64,000 nt of DNA from Canna indica. Its lineage: Eukaryota; Streptophyta; Magnoliopsida; Zingiberales; Cannaceae. Where the stretch lies: assembly GCA_034359265.1 (NCBI GenBank), contig CP136898.1, positions 50,829,501 through 50,893,500 on the forward strand, in the 5' to 3' direction. Of this stretch, positions 11,292 to 21,805 are shown in pieces (positions within the stretch are counted from its first letter, which is position 1; each line of letters starts with the position of its first letter). The notes below the pieces were generated by a model, which worked only from the letters and a program-made list of their open reading frames with translations, had not been told where the DNA came from and searched no databases. Both the position numbers and the translations under genes were made by a program.

Positions 11292-11765
11292 CCAACGCTC
11301 GGCCTCTATGATCGCTTGCTCCAGCTTGGCCTCTACTGTCGCTTGTTTCAGCCTAGCCTTTAAGGTTGCTTGCTCCAATTCGACCTCAACAGTCGCTAGC
11401 TCCAGCTCGGCCTCTGTGGTCGCTTGCTCTAGCCTGGCCTTTATGGTCTCTTGCACCAATTCGGCCTCTGTGGTCGCTTGCTCTAGCCTGGCCTTTATGG
11501 TCTCTTGCACCAATTCGGCCTCTACGATCACTTGCTTCAGCTCGACCTCTATGGTCACTTGCACCAATTCGGCCTCTACGGTCGCTTGCTTCAGCTCGAC
11601 CTCTACGGTCGCTTACTCCAGCCCAGCCTCTATGGTCGCTTGCTCCAGCCCGGCCTTTACGGTAGCTCCAGTTCGGCTACAATGGTCGCTTGCTTCAGCT
11701 CGACCTCTACGGTCGCTTGCTTCACCTCGGCATGTATGGTCGCTTGCTCCAGCGCACCCCGACCT
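11292..11765. repeat. 27-bp minisatellite
   Basis: About 17 imperfect units of 27 bp, of the type TCGGCCTCTATGGTCGCTTG followed by CTCCAGC. As 27 is a multiple of three, several frames stay open on both strands: plus-strand 11236-11859 (a 9-residue Ala/Ser/Val-rich repeat) and minus-strand 11567-11178 (a 9-residue repeat like LEQATTEAE). I regard these reading frames as products of the repeat, not genes. Position after the antisense ORF suggests the hypervariable 3' region of gypsy element L. Confidence 0.85.
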
Positions 11766-11859
11766 CTACGATCGTAAGAAAGCAAAAGCTGCAAAGCCAA
11801 CTCTACCTAGAGCTCGGCTCGTAGTCCTCCATACTCCAACCGAACTCGGGGTGCTGTGA

Positions 11860-12706
11860 AGTGGACTAGTACTATTGGGCCTAGTCGAATTAGACCCAGC
11901 AACACCCTACAACCCAAATCAAGCCAGACCAACTTTGCATGGCACATAGTCATTTGTGATCCCCTTTGCATGGTTCTGGATACGTGTTGTTTGTCGAAAG
12001 GAGGATGTCGAAGGCTGGCACAATTTTACGAGATTGAAATTGGATTGCCGATTCTTCTGGAGATCATCTCCACAGCTTACGAAGGTTAATTCATACCTTC
12101 TCTTTTGTGTAATTAGAGTTTCAAGAACCCTAAACCTTAAACTAAATTACTTTTTCTATTCTCCTTACGTGATTGTTCTTGAAATAAGGCACTAGAACGA
12201 GTAAACATCTTATATTAAATTTATATGTGCATATAACAAGATCAAGCGTACTATACGACTATGCTTAGCTGAGTTAATTAGTTGATTTCTCTTTGTTGTT
12301 CATTGCTATATATTTATCTCTTTTTTCCCTGAAAAGTGGGCATATTTAAGTTTAATATCTGACTATAACGATCATTTAGCATCTTGGGGTTTTGGAGATG
12401 AAAGAATCAAATATTATTGTTATTGGGTTTATAAACTACATGTGCTTAAAGTATGCCCAAAATATATGACACGTATTTCTTTGTTGCATTAAGATGCATC
12501 TTGTGTTATTGTTGAGCAGTCTTAACAATATGTGGTTTATGTGTGGACTTACACTTCAGTTTTAGTAGAAATAAAAGACAGCCTAAACTGTCACTTCTAG
12601 TTTCTTTGTCTTATTGCTAACCTGAACTAGTGACATGGACTACTGACATGATAGGAGAAAGAAAATGAGGAACTTAGTACATTCTTGCACACTTGCCAGC
12701 AAATTT
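11860..12706. other. unassigned low-copy-looking DNA
   Basis: No transposon motif seen. A moderately GC segment (about 11900-12088) ends TACGAAG|GTTAAT, which could be an exon with a splice donor, followed by AT-rich intron-like sequence to 12706. The plus-strand reading (FYEIEIGLPILLEIISTAYEG) matches nothing I recognise. Confidence 0.3.
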
Positions 12707-12714
12707 GTACTAAC

Positions 12715-13563
12715 CTATGAGCATTGACACCGACACCGACACCGACACGGACACATACACGAACACGAGGACATCAATTTTAAAATTTTACAGGACACGG
12801 ACACGACATATATATATATAATTTTTTTTAAAAATTAACAGTTTATATATATAGAGAGAGTTCAAGAATTTATAATAATATCGTGATATTTTCATTGATA
12901 TCAAACTTTTAATTTTTAATTTTTTCTACATTTCTTTCAAAATATATGAAGCGTTCTAAATAATTTCTTGTGTCTTAGTAGAACTAGTCATGTACAACCA
13001 CACGTAAACAAAAAGTTAAGTAGAGTCTCACTATTTTCTTCATCAATCATTGTTGTTATCTTCTTCATTAAAAAATATTACTCTCTCTGGCTCTGGTTCA
13101 TCAAGAGAAAGATTGACAACTTCGAGGATTCCATTATCTTCATCAATTGACAACTTATTGTTTCCCCTTTATTGTATTGAGGAGTTTTCGTTGAAATGAG
13201 ACGAATATTACTATGAACAAATACTAAACTCTCCGCACGTTTAGGCTTCCTTTTGTTTCTTTTAAGGGAATAGATAAAAGAGTAAGTGCTCCAATTTCTT
13301 TCACAACAACAAGAAGATAAAATACTAAATTTCCTTGATTGTTTTTTTTTTTTAAAAAAGATGCATGGCTGGCCGTGTCTAGGAGTGTTCGAGCTGTGTC
13401 CAAGCGTGTCCGGGCCGTGTCCGGGCAAAAAAAAACTTTGACTGGTCAAGACACTCTTGGACATGTGGGACACGTGTGTGGGACGAGTATCTTCGTGTGT
13501 CGGTGTCCGCGGCATGTAGGACACATGGACACGACAGTCCCACGGAGTGTCCGTGCTTCCTAG
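12715..13563. mobile_element. non-autonomous hAT-type element with GACAC-rich ends
   Basis: An 849-bp element flanked by the 8-bp direct repeat GTACTAAC (12707-12714 and 13564-13571), the target size of hAT elements. Imperfect terminal inverted repeats read CTATGAGCATTGACAC on the left and CTAGGAAGCACGGACAC on the right (reverse complement). Subterminal arrays of GACACC/GACACG occur at both ends (12726-12800 and 13376-13555). The interior is AT-rich without convincing coding sequence; short ORFs over the GACAC arrays are low-complexity. Confidence 0.75.
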
Positions 13564-13680
13564 GTACTAACTAATACAAAAAGGTATAATTTAACAAACA
13601 CCCTATCCTATGTAAGGTGCAAAAGATGAATGCTATCTTGCTTATGGGTGTAGCATTGAAATAAAGAGAATGAAGTTTAG

Positions 13681-15124
13681 TTTTTTTTTAAGAGTAGAAA
13701 ATTTATATTCCGTTCAGGAGATTTGAGTAGAATACAAGTAAGGAAGAGATAGACAAAACATAAGGAAAAACAAAAGCGAGACAGAAGAAGAGGCCAACAA
13801 AGCCAAATACAACCACCTACTATAGGGAGGAGAGCAATGTTGTGGCCTCCCCCGCAAGCTCCTCAAAGGTTCTACTTCTATTATAAAAAAATCTAAGGTT
13901 GTGCTCGTGCCAAATTTTGTGCCTTCAGATCATGACGAGTCAAAAAAGCTTTAATTTTTTCTTGATGCTGCTGACCGGAGGTCCATCCCATGGTTTGTAA
14001 TCCAGGGGAAAGAATCAATCAAGTGCGGGACCAAAGAAGGAACAGTTTCCATCCCTCATTGGTGAAAGAACATTCGGTGATAGATGCTTATGAGTCTCGT
14101 CTTTGTCATTACACAGAAGGCAGGTCGAACAAATATGTTGGTTCTGAGCAATGAGTCTATCGTTCGTCAGCAATCTTTGTTTTTCGATAATCCAACTATG
14201 CATAGAGCATGCCGGGGGACATGCCTTCTACCATAGGAAGCTAGCTTTGAGATCCCTAATCCCTATGTAGGTCAAGATACGATAGAAACTATTCGTTGTG
14301 TAGATACCATTATTGCTCCATTTCCAACAGATAGAGTTTGCACCGGAAGCTTGTAGGAGGGGGGCAAGGTCTTTCTAAAGACAGGTAGGTAAATCTAACG
14401 GCACCAGGTACTTGAAACTCAAATTCCACCATTGCACCATCCCATAAGCATCTCTAATCCGCGCCTCACCAAAAATAAAGTCAGGGAGAGGTAGCCGCGA
14501 AGAGAGTCGGATAGCAATCTCGGAGACTAGACTCATTGACATAAGGAGTGTACCAAATCTTGAGACCAGAGGCATCCCCCATGGAAAGGACCAGGGCAGG
14601 TCATAGAGTATCCAGAAGAGAACCAATTCTTTTCCAAATGTGAGATAAGAGCGGCTGGTCAGCCTCATTAAGCTCCAATAGTCTAGGGTAAAGGGATGAA
14701 ATGATGTTTTGCCAAGGCATCCCCCCAGGTTGATAAAGTTTTCAGATCCAATTTGCCAGTCGTGCATTGTTGTGGGTATGTAGGTCAAGGATCCCTAGCC
14801 CACCATCCACTCAAGCACAGGTTAAAGAGCTCCAGTTCACCAGGCACTTGCTTTGCGGAGTAGCCTCGCCTTTGCCAATCCAGAAGACAGAGAGGAAATA
14901 GGAAGCCTGACTGGTAAGGACGCTATTAACCAAGGTCAGCCTGCGCGCTCTGGAGAGCAGTGGCCCCTGCCAGGAGGCCAAGGTAGAGTCAAATCTCGTG
15001 ATCAATTGAGATGAGTCCACCTTAGTGAGACCGGTAGGCCTCAGAGGGAGACCGATGTATTTGAAGGGAAAGCTTCCTACCGAGCATCCAAATATATTCG
15101 CGACCAAGTTTGCCTTGTGGATGT
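13681..15124 (-). mobile_element. LINE (L1-type) 3' end
   Basis: Minus-strand non-LTR retrotransposon remnant. It begins on the left with a T run (13681-13689, the 3' A tail on the element's strand) and contains the C-terminal part of an RT ORF. Its 5' side is cut at 15125 by the LTR of Copia H, and the missing part was not found after H. Confidence 0.85.
14015..15107 (-). pseudogene. LINE ORF2 C-terminal part (RT thumb to zf-RVT), broken
   Basis: Remnant of the reverse transcriptase ORF of a plant L1-type LINE. The first piece (15107-14811) reads VGSFPFKYIGLPLRPTGLTK and LASWQGPLLSRARRLTLVNS, the characteristic segment after the RT palm. Pieces at 14788-14375 are frame-disrupted. The last piece (14203-14015) reads MHSWIIEKQRLLTNDRLIAQ followed by CSTCLLCNDKDETHKHL, a zf-RVT zinc-binding domain. 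The RT catalytic motif and endonuclease lie upstream and are absent. Several frameshifts and stops show an old copy. Confidence 0.85.
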
Positions 15125-16559
15125 TGTTGGCTTAAGGGTTTCTCTTAAGCCTCGATCTTTATTTTGATGATAACTAACAAGTATTTAATCTATGTGTAAA
15201 GTTTTGAGTTCAGGTTGAGGTTGTGATAAGCATGCGAAGTTTGTTCAAACGAAATGAAAGAACAGACCATTGAAGAAACGAAAGAAGAAAACGTCAAAGA
15301 AAGGCTTGGGTTTAGATCAATTAGAAATCATGTAATATACCCTTAGGACGATTTTATCCTAAGCCAAATTATAAAGTTATCCAAGTTGAAACTTGGTAAC
15401 TAAACCCATAAAAAAACATGTAAAAAATTCAAAGTAAAAATCAGCCTCAGCTTGAGTTCGGTCGATCGATCGGTTGACCGAACAAGGCAAAATTTTGGCA
15501 GTAGCCTATTCGGTCGACCGAATGATGCCAAAAAATGGCAGTAGCCATTCGGTCGACTTGTTGATCAACCGAAGTTGGCGAAGCATTGGCGAAAGGCTAC
15601 ATCGATCGACCGACCGAAGCCAAAATTAGGCAGAAGGCACATCGGTCGACCAGATTGAAGATTGCAGATCGTGCGTCTGGCTTCCCTTCATCGGTTGACC
15701 GATTTGATCGACCGGATTCAGGATGGATGAAGCTACGAGTCCTTTGGTCGACCCATCGATCGACCGAACAACGCTAAAAACACACAGAAAGGGTAGCGGT
15801 CCATCGGTCGGTCGACCGACAATCGACCGAAAGACTATAACGGCTAGTTTTCTACCCGTTGAATCGCCGTTCAGCTGAGGGGTTATAAATACCCCTCACC
15901 TACCTTCTTAAAAACTTCTTAGAGAATTTATTGAGCATTCAAGAAGTGATTAAAAGCCTTCAAAGTGATCGATTTGCTGCGCCCTAATCTTCCGTCAAAA
16001 CCTTCTTCAAGCGCCTACTTCCCTCAACTCTACTGCAAGTCGAGTTTATCTTCTGGCAAGTTGAAGGCGTGAAGGCTTGGGAAAAGAGCTGTGGTTCCTC
16101 TCTCTATTCTTAAGCTCCTTTGCATTGTATTTGAAGTTTTATTTCAGACTTATTTTCAATCTGTAATAGTTGCTAGATGTGCTAGAGAAACATGTAGGGG
16201 AAACTTTGTAGAGTTGTGTTTTGCCTAGGTGAATAAGTTTCAGGGGTTCTCAAAGAGATGAGAAGAGTGTCCTCAATTATATTCAAAGGAAAACACAAGT
16301 TCTATAAAGTAGTGGTTAGAACTCATTGGTGAGGAGCCAAGGTAGTGGAGTAGGCAGTTGGCTGAACCACTATAATTACTTTTGTCTGCATTGTTTTCTT
16401 ATTTGCCTATTATTGTTCTTAATATTTGATCACATCCATTGTTAAGAAATACTTGCACTTAATTGAAGTTATTTTTTAGTAAAAAGAAAAAATTGATTAA
16501 ATAGAAAAAGGGACAAACACTCTTCAACCCACCCTTTTAATGTCGGATTTCAAACAACA
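15125..16559 (+). repeat. 5' LTR of Copia H
   Basis: 1435 bp, TGTTGGCTTAAGGG to CAAACAACA. The U3 part carries a dense block of GGTCGACC-type palindromes (15456-15840) immediately before the TATA box. A double hairpin lies at 16325-16372. Confidence 0.88.
15881..15898 (+). promoter_or_regulatory. TATA box of LTR H
   Basis: GGTTATAAATACCCCTCA is shared with F (44472-44489) and, inverted, with K (7613-7634). It follows the palindrome block by about 40 bp and is the likely promoter of the element. Confidence 0.7.
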
Positions 16560-16561
16560 AT

Positions 16562-16573
16562 TGGTATTAGAGC
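16562..16573 (+). other. primer binding site, initiator tRNA-Met (H)
   Basis: TGGTATTAGAGC, one C-to-T change from the canonical TGGTATCAGAGC, two bases after the LTR end. Confidence 0.85.
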
Positions 16574-16616
16574 TTGGTCGTAGGATAAGATTTAACCATC
16601 TTCCCTACAAATTAAG

Positions 16617-18245
16617 ATGTCTAGTGAAATTCAACTAGCTCAACGGTCCTCAACTCATACTCCACCACTATTCGATGGAAACAACTATGCCTACTGGAAG
16701 ATTCGTATGAATGACTTCCTACAATCTCTAGGCACGGATGTATGGAGGATTATTCTAGTAGAGTATAAGCAACCCAATAAGAAAATGGATGAGTGGGACC
16801 AAGAGGAAATTAAACTCTTCAATGCTAATGCAAAGGCTGTCAATGCATTATATTGCGGCCTATCAATTAATGAGTTTAATAGAATCTCTACTTATAAGTC
16901 CGCATATGAACTTTGGAAAGTTATAGAGACCACACATGAAGGGACTTCACAAGTTAAGGAATCTAAAATAAACTTACTCATGCATGACTATGAAATGTTT
17001 AAAATGTTATCACATGAATCCATTGATGCCATGTATGCTAGATTTCAAAATATTACAAATGGATTAGCTAACCTTGGCAGAGAAATAAAGGAAGAGAAGA
17101 AGGTAAGGAAGCTCCTTCGTTCCCTTCCAAAAGCTTGGGAGCCCAAGGTCATAGCTATCATGGAAGCAAAAGACATGAGCACCTTGAAGATCACCGAGCT
17201 CATTGGGTCTCTCATGACACATGAGACCCATATGAAGCAATATCAGGTGGAGGATGCCCCTAAAGACAAAACCATTGCCTTAAAAGTATCACATCGAGCA
17301 GAAGAGTCATCATCATCCGAGGAATAGACGGATGATGTTGAAGAAATGACGATGCTAGCAAGAAGATTTATGAGTTAATTTCATGAGGGGAGGCATGAGG
17401 AAGGGAAGAGGAGGCTACACATGCTACCACTGCAACAAGACCGAGCATCTATTGCCCACTTCTCAAGATAGCTTCCACCTCCAACCCTCACAAAAAGGAA
17501 AAATACAAGAAGAAGAAGAAGGCAATGATGGCTACATGGGATGAAAGTGAGGCCTCATCGAGTGAATAAGAAGCAAAGAGTGAAAAGGCAAATCTTTGCT
17601 TGATGGCAAATGATGATGAGGTAACATTTACTTTCGGTGAAGTTTCTTTTACTCAAGAAGAACTAGAAAGTGAATTTGAACAAATGCATGATGAATTTAA
17701 TGCTATTAGGAGAAAATTTAGAGACTTTAAAAAGGACAATAAATCTTTAGAGCTTGAGAATGATAGTTTATTACTCACATGCAATGCCTTAAGAAAAAGA
17801 AGTAGACACCCTTAAGGAGGAGACACACACCCTAGAGAAAGCTAAGAAGGACTTAGAAAATGACAACAAAAAATTAGAAGATGAAAACAAGTATTTAAGT
17901 GATCAAGTAGAGCACTTGAATAATAACATGCTAACATTAAAAAGGGAACTTTGCATGCTTAATGAAAAGATGACAACAATATAAAATGTCATGCCTAAGG
18001 TTGTCCATAAAAAGAAATCATCACACTCCCATGCTCACACACACACTAGAAGAAAATTTAATTGAAATTATTTTTCTTGTGACATATTTGGCTATATGGT
18101 CAAGGATTGTGCTTTGAGGAGGAACCCATATACAAGATTTACATGGGTTCCCAAAATGACTAACACCCAAGGACCCATGTAAATTTGGCTACCTAAAATA
18201 GTTTCTTCTTCTTTTGTAGATGGAGAAGCATCCTCAAGCAAGTAG
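16617..18245 (+). pseudogene. Copia gag (H)
   Basis: Gag capsid protein of the retrotransposon. It starts at ATG 16617, 57 bp after the LTR, as MSSEIQLAQRSSTHTPPLFD. In order: DUF4219-like (YAYWKIRMNDFL), UBN2 (KLLRSLPKAWEPKVIAIMEA), an acidic EESSSSEE stretch, a first knuckle CYHCNKTEH that is incomplete here (F has CYHCNKTGHLRRDC), a coiled-coil region (17600-17980), and a second knuckle degraded from CFSCGIFGHMAKEC. Stops and frameshifts occur at 17327, near 17380, 17570 and 17810. The frame ends at TAG 18243-18245, inside the pol frame. F holds a better-preserved copy of the second half. Confidence 0.88.
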
Positions 18246-21200
18246 AAACACTTGGATATTGGATAGTGGTTGCTCAAAGTACATGACGGGTGACATCAAC
18301 TTATTCGCAACCCTATCAAGCAAAGATGGTGGACATGTCACATTTGGAGACAATACCAAAGGTAAGATTGTTGGCATTGGTGATATAGGTATACATCCTT
18401 ACCCATGCATTAAGAATGTTCTATTAGTTGATGGGTTAAAACATAATTTAATTAGCATATCTTAATTATGTGACAATGGATACATAATTATCTTTGAAGC
18501 ATCTAAATGTATCATTAGGAGCGCACCATCAAATGATATCATGTTTATTGTGAATAGACAAAAAAATGTCTATACTTTAGATTTAAATATCTTGTCGAAT
18601 CCCCATGTTAGATGCTTAGTTGCCATGGAGAATGATTCTTGGTTGTGGCATAGGAGGCTAGGACATGCTAGCATGAGCCTCATCTAAGAAATATCTAAGA
18701 AAGAATTAGTTAAAGGATTACCCAAGATAAAATTTGAAAAAGACAAACTTTGTGATGCATGTCAACTAGGTAAGCAAGTCAAATCCTCATTTCATAGCAT
18801 TAATCAAGTTAGTACATCTAAAATTCTTGAACTTATGCACATGGATCTTTTTGGTCCATGTGATGTAGCTAGTGGTCCATGTGATGTAGCTAGTCTAGGT
18901 GGAAAGCTATATTGTTATGTATTAGTTGATGATTTTTCTAGATTTACATGGGTTTTCTTTTTAGCTAAGAAAAATGAAACTTTTGAATTTTTTTAAAAGT
19001 TTTCAAAGCAAGTTACAAATGAAAAAGGAGTTTCAATTTTAAAAATTAGAAGTGATAATGGAGGGAAGTTTAAAAATGAAAAATTTCCCGAGTTTTGTAA
19101 TGATTTGGGTATTGAACATACCTTTTCTTTCCCTAGGACCCCTCAACAAAATGGGGTGATTGAGAGGAAGAATAGAACCTTACAAGAGATGACTAGGACC
19201 ATGCTATGTGAAAACAATTTGCCTAAGTATTTTTGGGCCGAAGCCATAAATACCTCTTGCTATGTTCTTAATCGAGTTTTATTAAGACCTAAAATTAAGA
19301 AAACACATTTTGAGCTCTGTAATGGTAAAATCCCAAATCTGGGATATTTTCATATTTTTGGATGCAAATATTTCATATTAAATACGAAGGAGAATTTAGG
19401 AAAATTTAATTCTAAATCCGATGAAGGGATTTTCCTAGGTTACTCCATGAATTCTAAGGCATATAGAGTTTACAATCGTAGAACCATGATTGTTGAAGAA
19501 TCTATGCATGTTATGTCTAATGAAACTAATGATTCTTTTAGAAATGTGAAGATTGTAAATGTAGGTGAGGAATTTGAGGATCTCACACTTCATGACAAAG
19601 AGGTGGAGGATGAAAATAATGAGGAAACTTAACATGAAGATCCACCATCCTCGAATCCACCTCAAGTTGAAGATGATGAAGAAGAAGCTCTACCGCCTCT
19701 CCCTAATGGATCAACTCATTGGAGAACCTTCAATGGGAGTGGTAACGCGTTTTAAACTCAAAAATATTTGTCAATATGTAGCCTTTATATCTCAAGTAGA
19801 GCCTATGAACATTAAGGAAGCAATAGAATATGAGTTTTGGGTACTAACTATGCAAGAAGAACTCAACCAATTTGCTAGAAATGATGTATGGGACTTAGTG
19901 CTTAGACCTAGTGAACAAACTATAATTAGGACTAAATGAGTTTTTAGAAATAAGGTAGATGAAGAAGGATTAGTCATCAAAAACAAAGCTTGGTTAGTGA
20001 CACAAGAGTACAATCAAAAAGAAGGGATAGATTATAATGAAACATATGCTCCCATAGCTAGATTAGAAGTAATTAGAATGCTTTTGGCATATGCTAGCTT
20101 TAAGGATTTTATACTTTTTCAAATGGATGTTAAAAGTGCATTTTTAAATGATTTCATTAGTGAAGAAGTTTATGTTGAACAACCCGAATTTGAAAGTTTT
20201 GAGTTTCCAAACCATGTTTTCAAACTTAAAAAGGCATTATATGGTTTAAAACAAGCCCCTAGGGCTTGGTATGAAAGGCTTTTAAACTTTTTAATAAAAC
20301 AAGATTTTAATGTTGGAAAAGCCGATGTTTCCTTGTTTATTAAGCATCATGAAAATGATATATTATTAGTTCAAATTTATGTTGATGAGATAACTTTTGG
20401 TGCTACTAATGAAATTCTTTGTAAGTGGTTTGCTATGTGTATGCAAGATGAGTTTGAGATGAGCATGATAGGAGAGCTCTCCTTCATGCTTGGTCTCCAA
20501 ATCAAGCAAACCAACAAAGAAATCTTCATCAATCAAGTCAAGGACACAAAGGTGCTCATCAAAAGATTTGGGTTGAATGAAGCCTAGATAGCTTCTACAG
20601 CAATGAGCACATCCATCAAGCTTGACAAAGATGAAGAGGGTGTCAAAGTTGACGAAAAATAATATCGAGGTATGATTGGTAGTCTTCTTTACTTAACCGC
20701 AAGTAGACCCGATATCATGTTTAGCGTCTGTGTATGTGCTAGGTTTCAATCTTGCCCTAGAATGTCTCATTTAAGTGCGGTCAAACGCATATTGAGATAT
20801 TTAAAGAGCACGGTTGACTTAGGGCTATGGTATCCATGTCATATACATCATTTGATTTAATCGGTTTTTCGGATGCGGATTTTGCCGAGTGTAAAATAGA
20901 TAGAAAAAGCACTAGTGGGTGTTGTCAATTCTTAGGAGCGAGTCTTGTTTTTTGGTTCTCAAAGAAAATAAAACTCAGTTGCACTTTCAACTACCGAAGC
21001 GGAATACATCGCTGCGGCTAGTTGTTGTGCGCAAGTCCTTTGGATGAAACAAACCCTTTTAGACTATGGACTTGAGTATTCTTGCATACCTATTCTTTGT
21101 GATAATACTAGTACAATAAATTTAACAAAGAATCCTATTTTACACTCTAGAACTAAGCATATTGACTTAAGGCACCATTTTCTTAGGGATAATGTAACTA

Positions 21201-21331
21201 AAGGAAATATATCGGTAGAATTTGTATCCACCGACAAACAACTTGCCAATATATTTACAAAACCCTTGGTTGAAGAAAGCTTTACAAATTTTAGAATGCA
21301 ATTATGGATTTCTGCTTTCCCTAGTAGTTAA
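18220..21331 (+). pseudogene. Copia pol (H): protease, integrase, RT, RNase H
   Basis: Polyprotein for element replication. The ATG at 18220 overlaps the end of gag in the +1 frame. Domains: protease with DSGCSKYMTG (18256-18290); GAG-pre-integrase with LWHRRLGHASMSLI and CDACQLGKQVKSS; integrase with LVDDFSRFTWVFF, SDNGGKF and NGVIERKNRT (19105-19632); RVT_2 (19640-20587) with NVWDLV-type start, ETYAPIARLEVIRMLLA, MDVKSAFLN and LYGLKQAPRAWYE; RNase H with GFSDADFAE, STSGCCQFLG, CDNTSTINLTKNPI and DLRHHFLRDN. The RT catalytic motif reads YVDE instead of YVDD. A 21-bp tandem duplication (18851-18892) repeats GPCDVAS. Stops at 18465, near 18690, 18990, 19632, 19937, 20587 and 20860 kill the frame. 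Confidence 0.9.
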
Positions 21332-21548
21332 AATGTTCTTCTTCAAAACTTATATGGGTTTCAAAACTTGCATTCTATAAAAGTATCATCACACTTATGT
21401 AATGCTTTGTAGTGGGGCTTTGCGACTTATTGATGTTTGCCTTCTATAGGCCTACATTAATAGGAAGGACTATAGTGGTAGATGATACTTGGTTTTATGG
21501 CTTTCTTAGTTTTTATGATGAAACTCATAAATTGTACCTTAATTCTTA

Positions 21549-21805
21549 CCCTTTTTGATTGATGTCAAAAGGGGAAGAAAAAGTAAGGTCACACTTGGTT
21601 TTTACGATGCATATAGTTAGGGGGAGTTACAAAAATATGCACATTGATAGGGGAGCATAGGGTGAGTTATAAGCATTTGTATGCATATGTTGAGTTTATA
21701 TCTTGTATACCTTAACTCATGAATGCCTTATCGTAAACTCACAAAAATATGCATATGTTTCTTAAAATTTCATGTTATGTTTGTCATCATCATAAAGGAG
21801 GAGAT
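21549..21805 (+). other. polypurine box before 3' LTR (H)
   Basis: Pieces in order: a hairpin with arms CCCTTTTTGA (21549-21558) and TCAAAAGGG (21565-21573); AGGGGGAG at 21619-21626 after ATGCATATAG; AGGGGAG at 21649-21655 after ATATGCACATTG; GTTTGTCATCATCAT at 21779-21793; and the terminal tract AAAGGAGGAGAT (21794-21805) touching the LTR. The same order is found in B and E. Confidence 0.8.

Larger units (their letters stand above)
8167..11860 (+). mobile_element. decayed Ty3/gypsy element L (Tat-like), boundaries approximate
   Basis: A protease remnant on the plus strand is followed by non-coding DNA, a long antisense ORF remnant, and a minisatellite. Sense pol followed by an antisense ORF before the 3' LTR is the layout described for Tat-lineage gypsy elements. 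RT, RNase H and integrase are missing, so there is a large internal deletion after the protease. I could not place either LTR. 8472-8979 and 10419-11290 hold no recognisable gene. Confidence 0.6.

Noticed and set aside
11236..11859. 207-residue plus-strand ORF rich in Ala, Ser, Val and Cys
   Set aside because: It spans the 27-bp minisatellite; openness follows from the unit length being a multiple of three, and other frames on both strands are open too.
13078..13563. ORFs on both strands at the right end of the hAT-type element
   Set aside because: Low-complexity translations of GACAC arrays and AT-rich DNA; no domain.
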